Source of the DNA: Phycisphaerales bacterium
Lineage (GTDB): Bacteria; Planctomycetota; Phycisphaerae; Phycisphaerales; SM1A02
Direction of reading: 5' to 3'
DNA length: 64,000 nucleotides
Assembly: GCA_029260575.1 (NCBI GenBank)
Contig: JAJDDB010000003.1
Coordinates: 1 to 64,000 of the forward strand
The translations under genes were made by a program, and so were the position numbers. The notes under the pieces were generated by a model, which was not told the origin of the DNA, searched no databases, and saw nothing but the letters and a program-made list of their open reading frames with translations. Below are positions 51,543 to 60,948 of the stretch, piece after piece. The first letter of the stretch is position 1. Each line of letters opens with the position of its first letter.

Positions 51543-51780
51543 TAGACTGCCGATCAGAACTACTCAATGCACTCGAAGGCATCGGCGCACGCCGGTGCCT
51601 TTTCCTATTACCGTTGGGTACTGCTCGGAAGGTCCGATTCCTGCAACCACATCCCAGATTGCAACCCGTCACCCCATCCTGGTGGTCACAGTCCCGTTTC
51701 AATCTGCAATCTTGTTCTTGAAACGGCATCCACGCCCGGTTACGCTCGGTAGTGCCGTACGGGCAACAAGGAGCAGTGCA

Positions 51781-53664
51781 GTGAAAACGACGTGTGGGTT
51801 TGGGTTGTGTGGTGCGCTGACTTTGATGATTGCGTCCACAGTTCACGCATTTGGTCCGGAGTGGGTTGAGGGGATCGGCGGCGGCGGCGATGCTGGTGGA
51901 GACAGAGATACCGCCCAGCCAACGTCCGGCCAGGGCACAATCGGCAGCATCTTCGGGAATCTGAATCCGGGCAGCGCTGGTGTACGCGGTGCGGCGATCG
52001 ATAATGAAGATGTCTATCTCATCTGCATTTCCGATCCGGAGAATTTCTTAGCGACAACAGAAGCGATAATCATCGAACGCGGCGGGCCGACCGGCGGAGC
52101 TTTTGCTGAATTTAATTCCCAGTTGTATCTCTTCGACGCCAGTGGGCTCGGTCTGCTTGGCAATCAAACAACAGGACAACTTGATGATCTAGGTTTTGAC
52201 TTTGCAATGCTCGTCTCGCAAGCGACGGATCTGACCGGACAGACGATTCCGGGGCCGGGCCTGTATCTGCTGGCAATTACATCAAACGGGCAACCGACAG
52301 CCGGCGGCCTGCCGGTGTTTTCTTTTGGTTCGCCTACCGAAATCTCCGGACCAGATGGCCTCGGCGCTGAAACACCGTTGGAAGAATGGGGCCCGCCACT
52401 CGGCGCGTGCTGCATTGACGGCGATTGTGTCGAACTCACTCTGCAGGACTGCGAAGATGCCGGCGGTGTGTATCAGGGTGATGGAACATTCTGCGGTACT
52501 GGTTTCAACGAAACGTTCGGCACGTTCCTGGACATCTCAGAGATCGGCATCCCGGTTCCGTTTGACGAAGATGACCTGCGTCATGATGACAACGACCTGG
52601 GAGCTCAGGTTCCGATCGGGTTTAGTTTCAACCACTTCGGCAACAACCACTCGATTGTTGCTGTCAGCGCAAACGGATATCTCACATTCTCGACCGACTC
52701 GGATGATTGGGGAGAACGGTTTGGCGAGCCGTTCCCGAATGTGTCAGTTCCCAACGATGTCATCGCGCCGCTTTGGAATGACTTCCGCATCGAATTAAAC
52801 GATGACGAGCTGCGAAGCCATTCCTCGGGTGAAGTGCATTACTACAGCGCCAACGGTCAGTTCATTGTGCAATGGACAGATGTCAAGCAGGACTACGGCA
52901 TTGGCAATCGCCGGGCCACGTTCCAGGTGGTGTTGTTTGAAGACACAAATTGCATTGAGTTTCGGTACCAACGCCTTGATGACAATTTGAGCCGTAGCAA
53001 GATTGTCATAGGCATCGAAAACGCGTTCGGCACAGTGGGATTCGATGTGGATTCCTTCTCCGTCAAAGAAAAGGAATTCCTTCGATATTGCCCGACTGGT
53101 GTGAGTTGCACCCAAATGAATGGTGAGCCTAGTCGTGGAGGAGTTCCTTCTGCCCCACTGCAGTATCGCATACTCCTGAGCGGCAGTTGTTTTGCTTCGG
53201 AACTGCTGGGTACGTGCCAGTTGCCGGATGCGAGCTGCTCAGTCGAGAGCGAACAAGACTGCCTTTCACAAAACGGAATTTGGACGTCCGGCGGCGTGAC
53301 GGATCTGGATGATGATGGAATCGCAGATGGCTGTGATGACTGCCCGTTCGATCCGGACAACGACATTGACAACGATGGTGTGTGTGGCGAACTGGACAAT
53401 TGTCCGGAGACGTTCAATCCGAATCAGCAGGATACGGATGAAGACGGCATCGGCGATGCATGTGATGAGTCATGCGTCGGCGACATCACCGGCAGCGGGA
53501 AATCAATCATTCCCGATGGCGATGTCAACATGTATGATCTGATGGCGTTGCTCGCCAACTGGGGCACGGATGGCACCGGAGCCGATATTGCCGAGCCGCT
53601 GGATACCGTTGACGTGTTCGATTTATTGTTTCTTCTGAATGCGTGGGGGCCATGCGCTGAGTAG
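51781..53664 (+). CDS. secreted protein with thrombospondin-3-like Ca repeats and GC-type dockerin
   Basis: The protein has 627 residues and starts at GTG with AAGGAG 7 bases before it. A signal peptide (KTTCGFGLCGALTLMIASTV HA) is followed by a beta domain (~60-200, DVYLICISDPENFLATTEAI, QLYLFDASGLGLLGNQ), a Cys repeat GACCIDGDCVELTLQDCEDA, and a second beta domain (~260-440, GFSFNHFGNNHSIVAVSANG, FIVQWTDVKQDYG). Ca-binding type-3 repeats follow (DLDDDGIADGCDDCPFDPDN, DNDGVCGELDNCPETFNPNQ, DTDEDGIGDACD). The tail has two dockerin-like repeats (DVNMYDLMALLANWGTDGTG, VDVFDLLFLLNAWGPC). Likely a surface binding protein. Confidence 0.85.
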   Translation: MKTTCGFGLCGALTLMIASTVHAFGPEWVEGIGGGGDAGGDRDTAQPTSGQGTIGSIFGNLNPGSAGVRGAAIDNEDVYLICISDPENFLATTEAIIIERGGPTGGAFAEFNSQLYLFDASGLGLLGNQTTGQLDDLGFDFAMLVSQATDLTGQTIPGPGLYLLAITSNGQPTAGGLPVFSFGSPTEISGPDGLGAETPLEEWGPPLGACCIDGDCVELTLQDCEDAGGVYQGDGTFCGTGFNETFGTFLDISEIGIPVPFDEDDLRHDDNDLGAQVPIGFSFNHFGNNHSIVAVSANGYLTFSTDSDDWGERFGEPFPNVSVPNDVIAPLWNDFRIELNDDELRSHSSGEVHYYSANGQFIVQWTDVKQDYGIGNRRATFQVVLFEDTNCIEFRYQRLDDNLSRSKIVIGIENAFGTVGFDVDSFSVKEKEFLRYCPTGVSCTQMNGEPSRGGVPSAPLQYRILLSGSCFASELLGTCQLPDASCSVESEQDCLSQNGIWTSGGVTDLDDDGIADGCDDCPFDPDNDIDNDGVCGELDNCPETFNPNQQDTDEDGIGDACDESCVGDITGSGKSIIPDGDVNMYDLMALLANWGTDGTGADIAEPLDTVDVFDLLFLLNAWGPCAE

Positions 53665-53757
53665 ATCACAACGCATGAGGGCAGTCGCAAATCTCCAAAA
53701 ACAACAGTGACGCCTGTTGGCGCCATCCACTTTCTTGTCGTCAGATTGTCTTCAGTC

Positions 53758-54228
53758 TTATGGCAGGTCTGCTTCGCCGAGAAGCCGGAACTCTTTCTTG
53801 CGAAGGATCTGGCCGGCCAATACTTGATCATCAATCGCAAGAGCAATCGTCGGCGTGCCGTTGGGCCTAATCATCATCGGGTACGCAAACCTGATGTTCA
53901 ATTCGGCTCCAAGCAGGTACAGGCACATGCTGCTGAGTGTATGGTCGTTGCACAGTTCGACGATCAGCAGATCAGATTCTGAATACGCCATGCGGTTTTC
54001 GCGAAGGAGTGCTCGGGCAGCATCGGCATTGTTGGCGATCAGCCGAATAACAGCATGGTCCGCGGATTCCACCACGCTAAAGGCACACAGATGAACTGCC
54101 GCATCCTCATCGAACATACGCACCAGATCGAGCAGCCGGCCAGGCTTGTTCTCAAGGAACACGCTGAATTGCCGTACGCTTGGCGGGGCGTATCGCTGCC
54201 CTGTTCTCTGCGGAATTACCTGGCTCAT
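53758..54228 (-). CDS. tandem ACT-domain protein
   Basis: The protein has 156 residues. The first ACT unit (~18-80: RQFSVFLENKPGRLLDLVRM, VHLCAFSVVESADHAVIRLI) has the F-x-E-N-x-P-G-R-L ligand-binding loop. The second (~85-150: DLLIVELCNDHTLSSMCLYL, LGAELNIRFAYPMMI, PTIALAIDDQVLAGQIL) is more divergent. ACT domains bind amino acids and regulate metabolism. No catalytic domain is attached, so it could be a regulatory subunit. It is 103 bases downstream of mqnD on the same strand. Confidence 0.85.
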   Translation of the reverse strand: MSQVIPQRTGQRYAPPSVRQFSVFLENKPGRLLDLVRMFDEDAAVHLCAFSVVESADHAVIRLIANNADAARALLRENRMAYSESDLLIVELCNDHTLSSMCLYLLGAELNIRFAYPMMIRPNGTPTIALAIDDQVLAGQILRKKEFRLLGEADLP

Positions 54229-54331
54229 GCCCACGTCCTGTCTCCAGACCGCCTCCGAAGATCAAACCGGTCACAACTAGGTCCGATCACTGTTATATAG
54301 CTTACCGTACATATATCTAAAGATGCAAGAG

Positions 54332-55270
54332 TCAATCTCGGCGAATTGGAGATTCGAGGTCATCAGAACTGCCAGAGACACGAAAAACTGCGATTTCCGG
54401 AACGTCAGGTAAGACTCCCAGCCTTGCTCCCTCTGCAAACAGCTTGTGGACAGCTTGTCTGCCGACGTCTCCAAAGTCCAGTGTCCAGCGGTTGACATAC
54501 ATCTTGCAGAACGCGTCCGCCTGCTCCATAGAGACGCCGCGACCGTAGGTGATGGCATAGTTCAGCGACTGCTGTCGATGCGCTAGGGCATATTCCACGG
54601 ATCGTTGCAACAGCCACGTCACACGGTCGAGAGTTCCTGCGCCATACTGCTCATCCAGGTCCATCCGAATCGTATTCACGCCCAGCGGCAATGGTAGATC
54701 GAACATGTCGCGCCACCATTGCCCGAGATCTGCGACTTCATGCAGGTTCGAATCACCGTAGGTCAGTTGGCCTTCGTGAATCACCAGTCCGGCATCCACA
54801 TCGCCTGCCACGACTGCATCGATGATTCGACTGAACTCCAGTTCCACAACCTCAAACGGAAGTCCGCCGAGCAGAATCTGCAGCGACGCAAAAGCGGTTG
54901 TGCGCTCGCCGGGAATCGCCACAGTGAGTGAATCATTGTGAAGGTCTTGAGTTGTCATCGGTCGAGCAGCAACGATTTTCGGTCCATAGCCTTCACCGAT
55001 TGACGCTCCGCATGCCGTTAATGCATATCGATTCGCAACGCGCGCATACTGTGCGCAGCTCATCGCAGTAATGGCATACGTCCCCTGCTCTGACGCCCGA
55101 TTCAACGCCTCGATATCATCGGCTACTGCGGTGAATCGAAACGGTGCTGTGTCGATCGCCGGCGGTTTACCATCCAGCTCGAACAGCGGCCACCACATGA
55201 ATGCATCATCCGGATCAGGACTGTGCGCCAATTGAAGATCAATCGTCTGATTCGCCCGGTCTGTTGTCAT
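54332..55270 (-). CDS. mqnD: 1,4-dihydroxy-6-naphthoate synthase, menaquinone (futalosine) pathway
   Basis: The protein has 312 residues. It converts cyclic dehypoxanthine futalosine to 1,4-dihydroxy-6-naphthoate (EC 4.1.99.29). Family marks are LQLAHSPDPDDAFMWWPLFE, YAITAMSCAQYARVANRYAL, IGEGYGPKIVAA, VAIPGERTTAFASLQILLGG, AGLVIHEGQLTYGD and PLPLGVNTIRMDL. Residues toward the C-terminus keep the periplasmic-binding-protein-like fold. MqnA, B and C genes are not in the window. It lies upstream of the ACT-domain gene. Confidence 0.92.
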   Translation of the reverse strand: MTTDRANQTIDLQLAHSPDPDDAFMWWPLFELDGKPPAIDTAPFRFTAVADDIEALNRASEQGTYAITAMSCAQYARVANRYALTACGASIGEGYGPKIVAARPMTTQDLHNDSLTVAIPGERTTAFASLQILLGGLPFEVVELEFSRIIDAVVAGDVDAGLVIHEGQLTYGDSNLHEVADLGQWWRDMFDLPLPLGVNTIRMDLDEQYGAGTLDRVTWLLQRSVEYALAHRQQSLNYAITYGRGVSMEQADAFCKMYVNRWTLDFGDVGRQAVHKLFAEGARLGVLPDVPEIAVFRVSGSSDDLESPIRRD

Positions 55271-55299
55271 AGCGGCCGATCATAGTCACCGTGGCGCAA

Positions 55300-55338
55300 G
55301 AAAAAACGCTGCCGGGCGAAGCATTCACCCGGCAGCGT
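55300..55338 (-). terminator. intrinsic terminator of the dockerin metalloprotease gene
   Basis: Stem ACGCTGCCGGG/CCCGGCAGCGT (55306-55316 with 55328-55338), 11 perfect pairs with an 11-base loop. On the minus strand a TTTTTT run follows. It sits 25 bases after the protease stop, and its T-run ends ~30 bases before the mqnD start. Confidence 0.9.
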
Positions 55339-55362
55339 GTGAGGATTGGAAATCAAGCTCGT

Positions 55363-58164
55363 TTACGGGCAGCTGCCCCATCCTTCGAGCAGTGCAAGCA
55401 GGTCAAAGACATCAACAACATTTGTCGGCGGTGCTATGTCAGCGCCGGCTCCGCCTGTACCCCAATTCTCGAGCAATTCGAGAAGATCGAAGACGTCTAT
55501 TGCGTTGTTGGCGACGATGTCTCCTGGACAACCCGTATCCGGAGGCGTGCAATCGACTTGCACAAGTTCTACGCCGTCAACCGCGGCTTCAACGATCGAA
55601 CCGGGGTCTGTGTCTTCAGCAGTAAAGCGGATCTGGAACTGGTTGTTCTGCACAAAGCCCGGAACATCATCCAGCGTAAACTGCGCATTGAACCAGCCAC
55701 CGGATGTGCCCGTACCAGCCGGGCCGACGACTTCAAGCGCCTGCCAGCCGGAACCATCGTTGATCTCGACAGTGAATGGATCGGAATTCGGCCCATCACC
55801 TGTGTCATTGGAGAACCATCTCCAATAGCTGATCGTGAACCCGCCGCCCGTGGCATCCATAACCGGACTGGTTAATGTCGTTGCGCCGCCGTCGACATCA
55901 CTGTTGCCAGCGACATTGTCGGTCACAAAGCACTGGCCCGAACCATCGGCATCTGCTGAGGGGTCGCCTCGACTGCCATCGGCCGGAACGCCGCGATCCC
56001 ACTGTCCGTCTGTCGCGCCGCCCGAAACGGACCAACCGAGGTTGGATTCGAAATCGTCGTCGAAGGACGTTGTACCTTCGCTGTAGGCGCTAATCACCGT
56101 GTGGCTGGATACCGGTGCGCCGTCCGGTGAATCGGCAGAAAGGCCGCTCGTGGATTGAGTAACAAAATAGTAATCCACCGCTGTACCACAATCGGACATC
56201 GGGAACGTTCCTTCATACAGGTCGCCGCCGACAGACGTCATAACCGAAGACTGGAAACCACTGCCGGTGTCAACCCACATAACCGTGCTGTTCGGCACGA
56301 TTGTGCCGTCGAGCGCAAGCGCTTCAATTTGAATTGTGGTCGAACCGTCCGGGTTGGCAAAGGACGCCAGACCGTTGGGCAGGTTGATGCGAACCGTCGA
56401 AACTTCCGGCGGCAGCATGTTGTGTACACGGAAGCCCTCTGCGATTTCGGCAAAGTGCGGCGTGCCATCATCAAGATTGCCGTTGTCGTCATCCAGCGTC
56501 AGGAAGTCGATGGCAATCTGCGGCGTGATGGACGAGCCGGAATGCACAAGCATTGAATTCACAAACAGGTTTGCGAGAATGTCAATGTAGTTGCCCGGAT
56601 TCGTGAGGATCAATTCGTTGCGTGTATCCCAGACGCAGCCCGAAATGAGCTGGCCGCAAGTATGAATAGCGTCACTGCACGGATACTGCATGGTGTTGTC
56701 TGCGTTGCGAAGCGGGCCGTTGCAGTCGCCGAAGAAACCGAGGCCGAGCCGATTGTCATCAAGAATCAACAACGACATGCAGTCGCCTGCGCCCTCACCG
56801 TATTGCCCCTGACCGCTGCCCGCGGCATTGACCAGGTGATGGCCGTATTCATGATGGATCACGCTGGACCACGCGGTGTTCGGAACGGATGCACCGCTGG
56901 ACAGGCAGAAGTTAATCGACTGATCCGCCGGGTCATACCACGCATTCTGCGGGCAGAAGCCGTCGGTCCGATTGACATGGACAGGAAAGTCAACATTGCT
57001 CAAAGTCGGGTAGGCCGGGTTAAACTGCAGCACAAAGTCGCGAACAAGGTTCGCCTCGACGTACGCGTTAATCTGTGCCTGTTCCTGCTCGGTCGCGCCG
57101 GCACTTCCAAACAAGACATTTGCAGGCGTCGCACCTGCTACCGTCTCTTGCATGTCAGCGCCGGCTTCATTGAACACGTCAAACCACATGCCTTTAAGCA
57201 ACATAGTAAACGTGCCGCCGGAGAAGGTCGATGTGAAATCGCCGTTGACATCAGTGAATACGCTTTGCACACCGTTGGTCACAGTTGCATACGGAAGGGG
57301 CTTGGAAATCTCCGGCTCGCAGTCCGCGATGGCCGGGCCATCAGACGCATTGCCGCTGACGTTGCCGTTTACCGTTCCGAAGTGAATCAGGAATTCTTCA
57401 AAGAGCACCTGGCCGGTATTGGCATCGGTGATAACCCGCCATTTTTCAGCGCCATTCGCGAGGACCATTTCATCAGCAAGCGCCGCCGGAGCCGGCTTAC
57501 CCGGCATGCCTGCAAAAATCACACGCCTGCTCGAAAGAATCTGTGACGCGGCGCCGCCGGCCATAGCCTTGGCGTTGCGCTTTCCGGCTGCACTGATCAC
57601 GTTCGGATTCTTAGCAGCAGCAACCTGAAAGTTGCCGAGGTCGCGTACATCGGGATTCAGAAGAACAACCGGATTATTCGCTTCGTTGCGAACCAGCGCT
57701 GTCACGCGCGAGCCATACACCGGCACACCATCGCGCACCTGCTGATAGTACACCGCGGTGAACTTGTACTGCCCTGTCGCCGCATCAAACATCAACGGCA
57801 GACTGCCTTGTCCGGCGGGAAGATGTTCCGCACCTGCAACCAGGTCTGCGGCAACAGCGCCGAACAATGCAGCCGCATCTGCGACTGCAGTATCAGCGGC
57901 GATTTGTGCGCTCGGACCAAAAGCAAGCGGCGCGCCTGCCAGTCTTGCTGTGCCATCACTTTCAATGATTTTCACGCCAGGATGGGCATCCAGATACGCT
58001 GCCCTGACGTTGATCGTCTCAGGCGAATCGTCTGCCGGGCCACCGGTGCCGTCGACCGGCCCAGCAGCAAGGGCGTTATGCCCCCCAGCTCCCAAAGTAA
58101 GAATAACCCCTGCTAGCCCGGCTACAGCCAGGCTGCGCAGTCCGACAGCCAATCTGATTTGCAT
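55363..58164 (-). CDS. secreted M4/M36-like metalloprotease with GC-type dockerin
   Basis: The protein has 933 residues and AAGGAG before the ATG. A signal peptide (MQIRLAVGLRSLAVAGLAGV ILT) leads to a propeptide with FTP/PepSY-like segments (AATGQYKFTAVYYQQVRDGV PVYGSRVTALV). The catalytic zinc site is HHEYGHHLV (~436) with the downstream GEGAGDCMSLLI supplying the third ligand, as in thermolysin/fungalysin clans. A beta-sandwich ~720-870 (FDDDFESNLGWSVSGGATDG) and the dockerin tail (IDVFDLLELLENWGTGGAG, VDVFDLLALLEGWGSC) follow. An extracellular, surface-anchored peptidase. Family M36 versus M4 cannot be settled by eye. Confidence 0.88.
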   Translation of the reverse strand: MQIRLAVGLRSLAVAGLAGVILTLGAGGHNALAAGPVDGTGGPADDSPETINVRAAYLDAHPGVKIIESDGTARLAGAPLAFGPSAQIAADTAVADAAALFGAVAADLVAGAEHLPAGQGSLPLMFDAATGQYKFTAVYYQQVRDGVPVYGSRVTALVRNEANNPVVLLNPDVRDLGNFQVAAAKNPNVISAAGKRNAKAMAGGAASQILSSRRVIFAGMPGKPAPAALADEMVLANGAEKWRVITDANTGQVLFEEFLIHFGTVNGNVSGNASDGPAIADCEPEISKPLPYATVTNGVQSVFTDVNGDFTSTFSGGTFTMLLKGMWFDVFNEAGADMQETVAGATPANVLFGSAGATEQEQAQINAYVEANLVRDFVLQFNPAYPTLSNVDFPVHVNRTDGFCPQNAWYDPADQSINFCLSSGASVPNTAWSSVIHHEYGHHLVNAAGSGQGQYGEGAGDCMSLLILDDNRLGLGFFGDCNGPLRNADNTMQYPCSDAIHTCGQLISGCVWDTRNELILTNPGNYIDILANLFVNSMLVHSGSSITPQIAIDFLTLDDDNGNLDDGTPHFAEIAEGFRVHNMLPPEVSTVRINLPNGLASFANPDGSTTIQIEALALDGTIVPNSTVMWVDTGSGFQSSVMTSVGGDLYEGTFPMSDCGTAVDYYFVTQSTSGLSADSPDGAPVSSHTVISAYSEGTTSFDDDFESNLGWSVSGGATDGQWDRGVPADGSRGDPSADADGSGQCFVTDNVAGNSDVDGGATTLTSPVMDATGGGFTISYWRWFSNDTGDGPNSDPFTVEINDGSGWQALEVVGPAGTGTSGGWFNAQFTLDDVPGFVQNNQFQIRFTAEDTDPGSIVEAAVDGVELVQVDCTPPDTGCPGDIVANNAIDVFDLLELLENWGTGGAGADIAPPTNVVDVFDLLALLEGWGSCP

Positions 58165-58473
58165 GTTTGAAGCGCTCCTTCTTCGCCCGCGTCGAATTTG
58201 TGTCCCCACACCTCAACGACGAATCGGCAATCCTCTGTTGCTGCCGTTACTCACGCCGCGTCGTGTTCTATACGTACGTTCGTGGCTTGAACCCGTTCTG
58301 ATCCATCGGCGTTGCAGATTCCAGCGAATCGAGGCCGTTTACTCGGAGCCGCTTCCCGGGGCTGTTGACACCACATTCCGTGCGCCCGGAGCCCCCTGCA
58401 CGAACACCACGTCATCGCAACCGCATATTAACACAAGACTTGTGATAGGCCAATGAGAATCAGACAACCAGAT
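58165..58473. other. intergenic, no gene seen
   Basis: Upstream region of the metalloprotease gene and downstream end of the acyl-CoA ligase gene. No frame with a ribosome site, no clear hairpin. Confidence 0.4.
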
Positions 58474-59976
58474 TCACTCGCTTGGTGATGCCGGCTGACG
58501 CGAGGTGTTCTTACCCAGAGTCTCAGAATTCAATTCGCGACGCATGATCTTGCCCGTCGGATTGCGCGGCAGCGCATCAAGCACGCGAATATCGCGCGGA
58601 ACCTTGTATTGAGCCAGATGTTCCCGACAGTGCGACCGAAGCTCCGTCTCGTCAAAAGCTGCGTCATCCACCAGTTCGATGAACGCCAGCGCAACTTCGC
58701 CGCGCGATTCATCCTGCATCCCAATGACTGCGGAATCAGAAACTGCAGGATGCGCGTTGAGCACCTCCTCAATCTCACGCGGGAAGACATTCTCGCCACC
58801 GATGATCAGCATTTCTTTGAAACGGCCGGTGATATAGAGGTGCCCATCGTCATCAAATCGCCCCATATCACCCGTATGAAAAAACCCATCAGTATCGAGA
58901 ACCCTGGCTGTCTCCTCCGGAAGTTTGTAGTACCCAGCCATCACGTTCGGACCTGCAATACAGACTTCGCCATCTTGATTCGGGCCGAGCGAGTTTCCTT
59001 CTGTGTCAATGATCTTTTCCTGCACACGCGGAAGCGGCTGCCCCACCGAACGCGGTTTATAGTCTTTTAAGAGACACATGTTCGAGACAGGCGACGTTTC
59101 TGTGAGGCCGTACCCCTCGTTGATGCGCACACCGAATCGTTCGAAGAATCCGTTTGCGACACCCTCGGGTAACGGCTCCCCGCCGGAGACAAGAAACCGA
59201 AACGTCTCAAAGTGTTCCGGCGTCGCGCTCTTGGCATGTAGCAGCGCGTTATACATCGATGGTATTGCGATGAGGGCAGACACAGAATGTTTCTTGAACA
59301 GATCGAGCATGCGCTTGGGCGCGAACCGCGCGGTGTACACAACCTTGCACCCGACCGACAACGGCAACAATGTCAGCACTGTGAGGCCGAAACTGTGAAA
59401 CTGCGGCAGCACTCCAACCAGAGTGTCGCGACTGTCAAAGTCCGCCCATTCGACGCATTGCTCAACGTTGGATGCAAGATTCTCAACAGTCAGCATGACA
59501 CCCTTGGGCCGTCCTGACGTGCCGGATGTATACAAAAGCACCGCGATATCGTCGCCTGCCTTCTTCGGACACCGCCGAAACCTCGGCAAACCCCTGAATG
59601 CCATCTCATCCATTCGTAGTTGCGTGACCGACTCCGGCAACGGGCCGAAGTGCTCAACCATCGGCTTGACCGTGACAACAGCATCCAACTCCGCATTGTC
59701 AATGACGTACGCAAGATCTTCGTTCTTGAGCAGGTAATTCAACGGCACAACAGTCTTGCCCAGCAGCCACCCAGCTATGAGCGCTGCGGGAAACAAACCC
59801 GAGGTCGGAAGCATGACACCGATGTGCGCTCTGTCAGTTGCCTCGTCGATGGCGGTAGCCAGATGCAGCGCAGCCAGGTACAGCTCGTAGCTCTTCCAAG
59901 TCCGCTGATCGTCCGTGATGATCGGCCGAAACGGATGCCACAGCAGTTGTCTGAGAATCGGCTTGAGCACTCGCAT
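58474..59976 (-). CDS. AMP-dependent synthetase/acyl-CoA ligase
   Basis: The protein has 500 residues. It activates a carboxylic acid with ATP through an acyl-AMP intermediate, then transfers it to CoA or another thiol. Motifs: P-loop AVLLYTSGTSGRPKGVMLTV, QFHSFGLTVLTLLPLSVGCK, NEGYGLTETSPVSNMC (A5), DGFFHTGDMGRFDDDGHLYI TGRFKEML (A7-A8) and the terminal NPTGKIMRRELN with catalytic Lys (A10). The A5 and gate region resembles long-chain fatty acid ligases. The substrate is not fixed by sequence. The internal ATG at RVLKPIL with GGAG is preferred to an upstream GTG. Confidence 0.9.
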   Translation of the reverse strand: MRVLKPILRQLLWHPFRPIITDDQRTWKSYELYLAALHLATAIDEATDRAHIGVMLPTSGLFPAALIAGWLLGKTVVPLNYLLKNEDLAYVIDNAELDAVVTVKPMVEHFGPLPESVTQLRMDEMAFRGLPRFRRCPKKAGDDIAVLLYTSGTSGRPKGVMLTVENLASNVEQCVEWADFDSRDTLVGVLPQFHSFGLTVLTLLPLSVGCKVVYTARFAPKRMLDLFKKHSVSALIAIPSMYNALLHAKSATPEHFETFRFLVSGGEPLPEGVANGFFERFGVRINEGYGLTETSPVSNMCLLKDYKPRSVGQPLPRVQEKIIDTEGNSLGPNQDGEVCIAGPNVMAGYYKLPEETARVLDTDGFFHTGDMGRFDDDGHLYITGRFKEMLIIGGENVFPREIEEVLNAHPAVSDSAVIGMQDESRGEVALAFIELVDDAAFDETELRSHCREHLAQYKVPRDIRVLDALPRNPTGKIMRRELNSETLGKNTSRQPASPSE

Positions 59977-60090
59977 GCAGTCAGTCTCCACCTATTCCGA
60001 GGATGAGATTGTGTAGTGAAAACATGTGTATGTACGATACGAGCGGTAGTTGACAGCTGCCAATGATGCACAGGTTTGCGGGAGTCACGG

Positions 60091-60870
60091 ATGATGACGC
60101 GGACGATCACAAGTGTTGTTCTTGCAGGAATCTGTCTCATCACGCTTGCAGGTTGCGAGACAGGCCAATCCACAACTTCGCTTGACCACGCTCTCAAACA
60201 CTACAACAGCTGCCGATATAGCCTCGCGCAAGAACAGGCTCAGAACGTTCGCAATACCGCTACGGGCGCGCTTCGAGCTTCTGCGGCGTACCTGGCAGGA
60301 CTCTCAGCGTATCAACTCGGCCACATCGAACAGGCGCGCTCAGACCTGTCCATCGCAGCTTCATCCACGGACCAACAGACGGCAGGCCTGGCCAGCGCTC
60401 AACTTGGCATCATCGAACTCGACCGCAACAACCCGATCCTGGCAGCTCGTCACTTCGAAACTGCATCAAGCAAGTTGGAAGGATCAGTGGCACGTCAGGC
60501 ATCGCAGCATGCTGCCATGGCGTATCAGGCTGCAGGTGACTTTCAGCAGGCCGAGCGCTGGGCAAGACACAGTGAGGCACTTGCGACAGAAACCAACAAG
60601 GCAGGCTCGGCGATTCCGATGAGCAACCGTTTTGTCCTGCAGGCTGGGGCCTTTCAAAGCCGCATCCGCGCTGAACGCACCGCTCGTGAATTGGAGCCTC
60701 TGGCCTCGGATCTGAGGCTCGGACCAGTGCGCATCGTTCAGGGCCCCACCAGCAGGGGGGCTGATCTACACATGGTGCAGTTCGGAGCGTTCCGAAATCG
60801 GTCTGAGGCAAATCGAGCTCGCGCGAACCTCGGCCGGCTCGAGGTGATCGTCGTGCCCTCAATGCAATAG
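60091..60870 (+). CDS. lipoprotein with TPR repeats and SPOR domain
   Basis: The protein has 259 residues and GGGAG before the ATG. The signal MMTRTITSVVLAGICLITLA ends in the lipobox A-G-C. TPR-like helices at ~30-165 (HALKHYNSCRYSLAQEQAQN, AAYLAGLSAYQLGHIEQARS) are followed by a SPOR domain (~180-258: RFVLQAGAFQSRIRAERTAR, LHMVQFGAFRNRSEANRARA, NLGRLEVIVVP). SPOR domains bind denuded glycan strands at division septa. The protein is probably an envelope or cell-division accessory factor. Confidence 0.88.
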   Translation: MMTRTITSVVLAGICLITLAGCETGQSTTSLDHALKHYNSCRYSLAQEQAQNVRNTATGALRASAAYLAGLSAYQLGHIEQARSDLSIAASSTDQQTAGLASAQLGIIELDRNNPILAARHFETASSKLEGSVARQASQHAAMAYQAAGDFQQAERWARHSEALATETNKAGSAIPMSNRFVLQAGAFQSRIRAERTARELEPLASDLRLGPVRIVQGPTSRGADLHMVQFGAFRNRSEANRARANLGRLEVIVVPSMQ

Positions 60871-60948
60871 CAGTACCTGCACGAACAGCCTGCAAACTGC
60901 GAACTGCGTTTTCGGACAGCCTCAGCCGTTCGCCGAATCTAGAATGAC

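Noticed and set aside
56662-57546. 294-codon plus-strand frame
   Set aside because: Antisense to the metalloprotease gene; no ribosome site and no recognisable domain.
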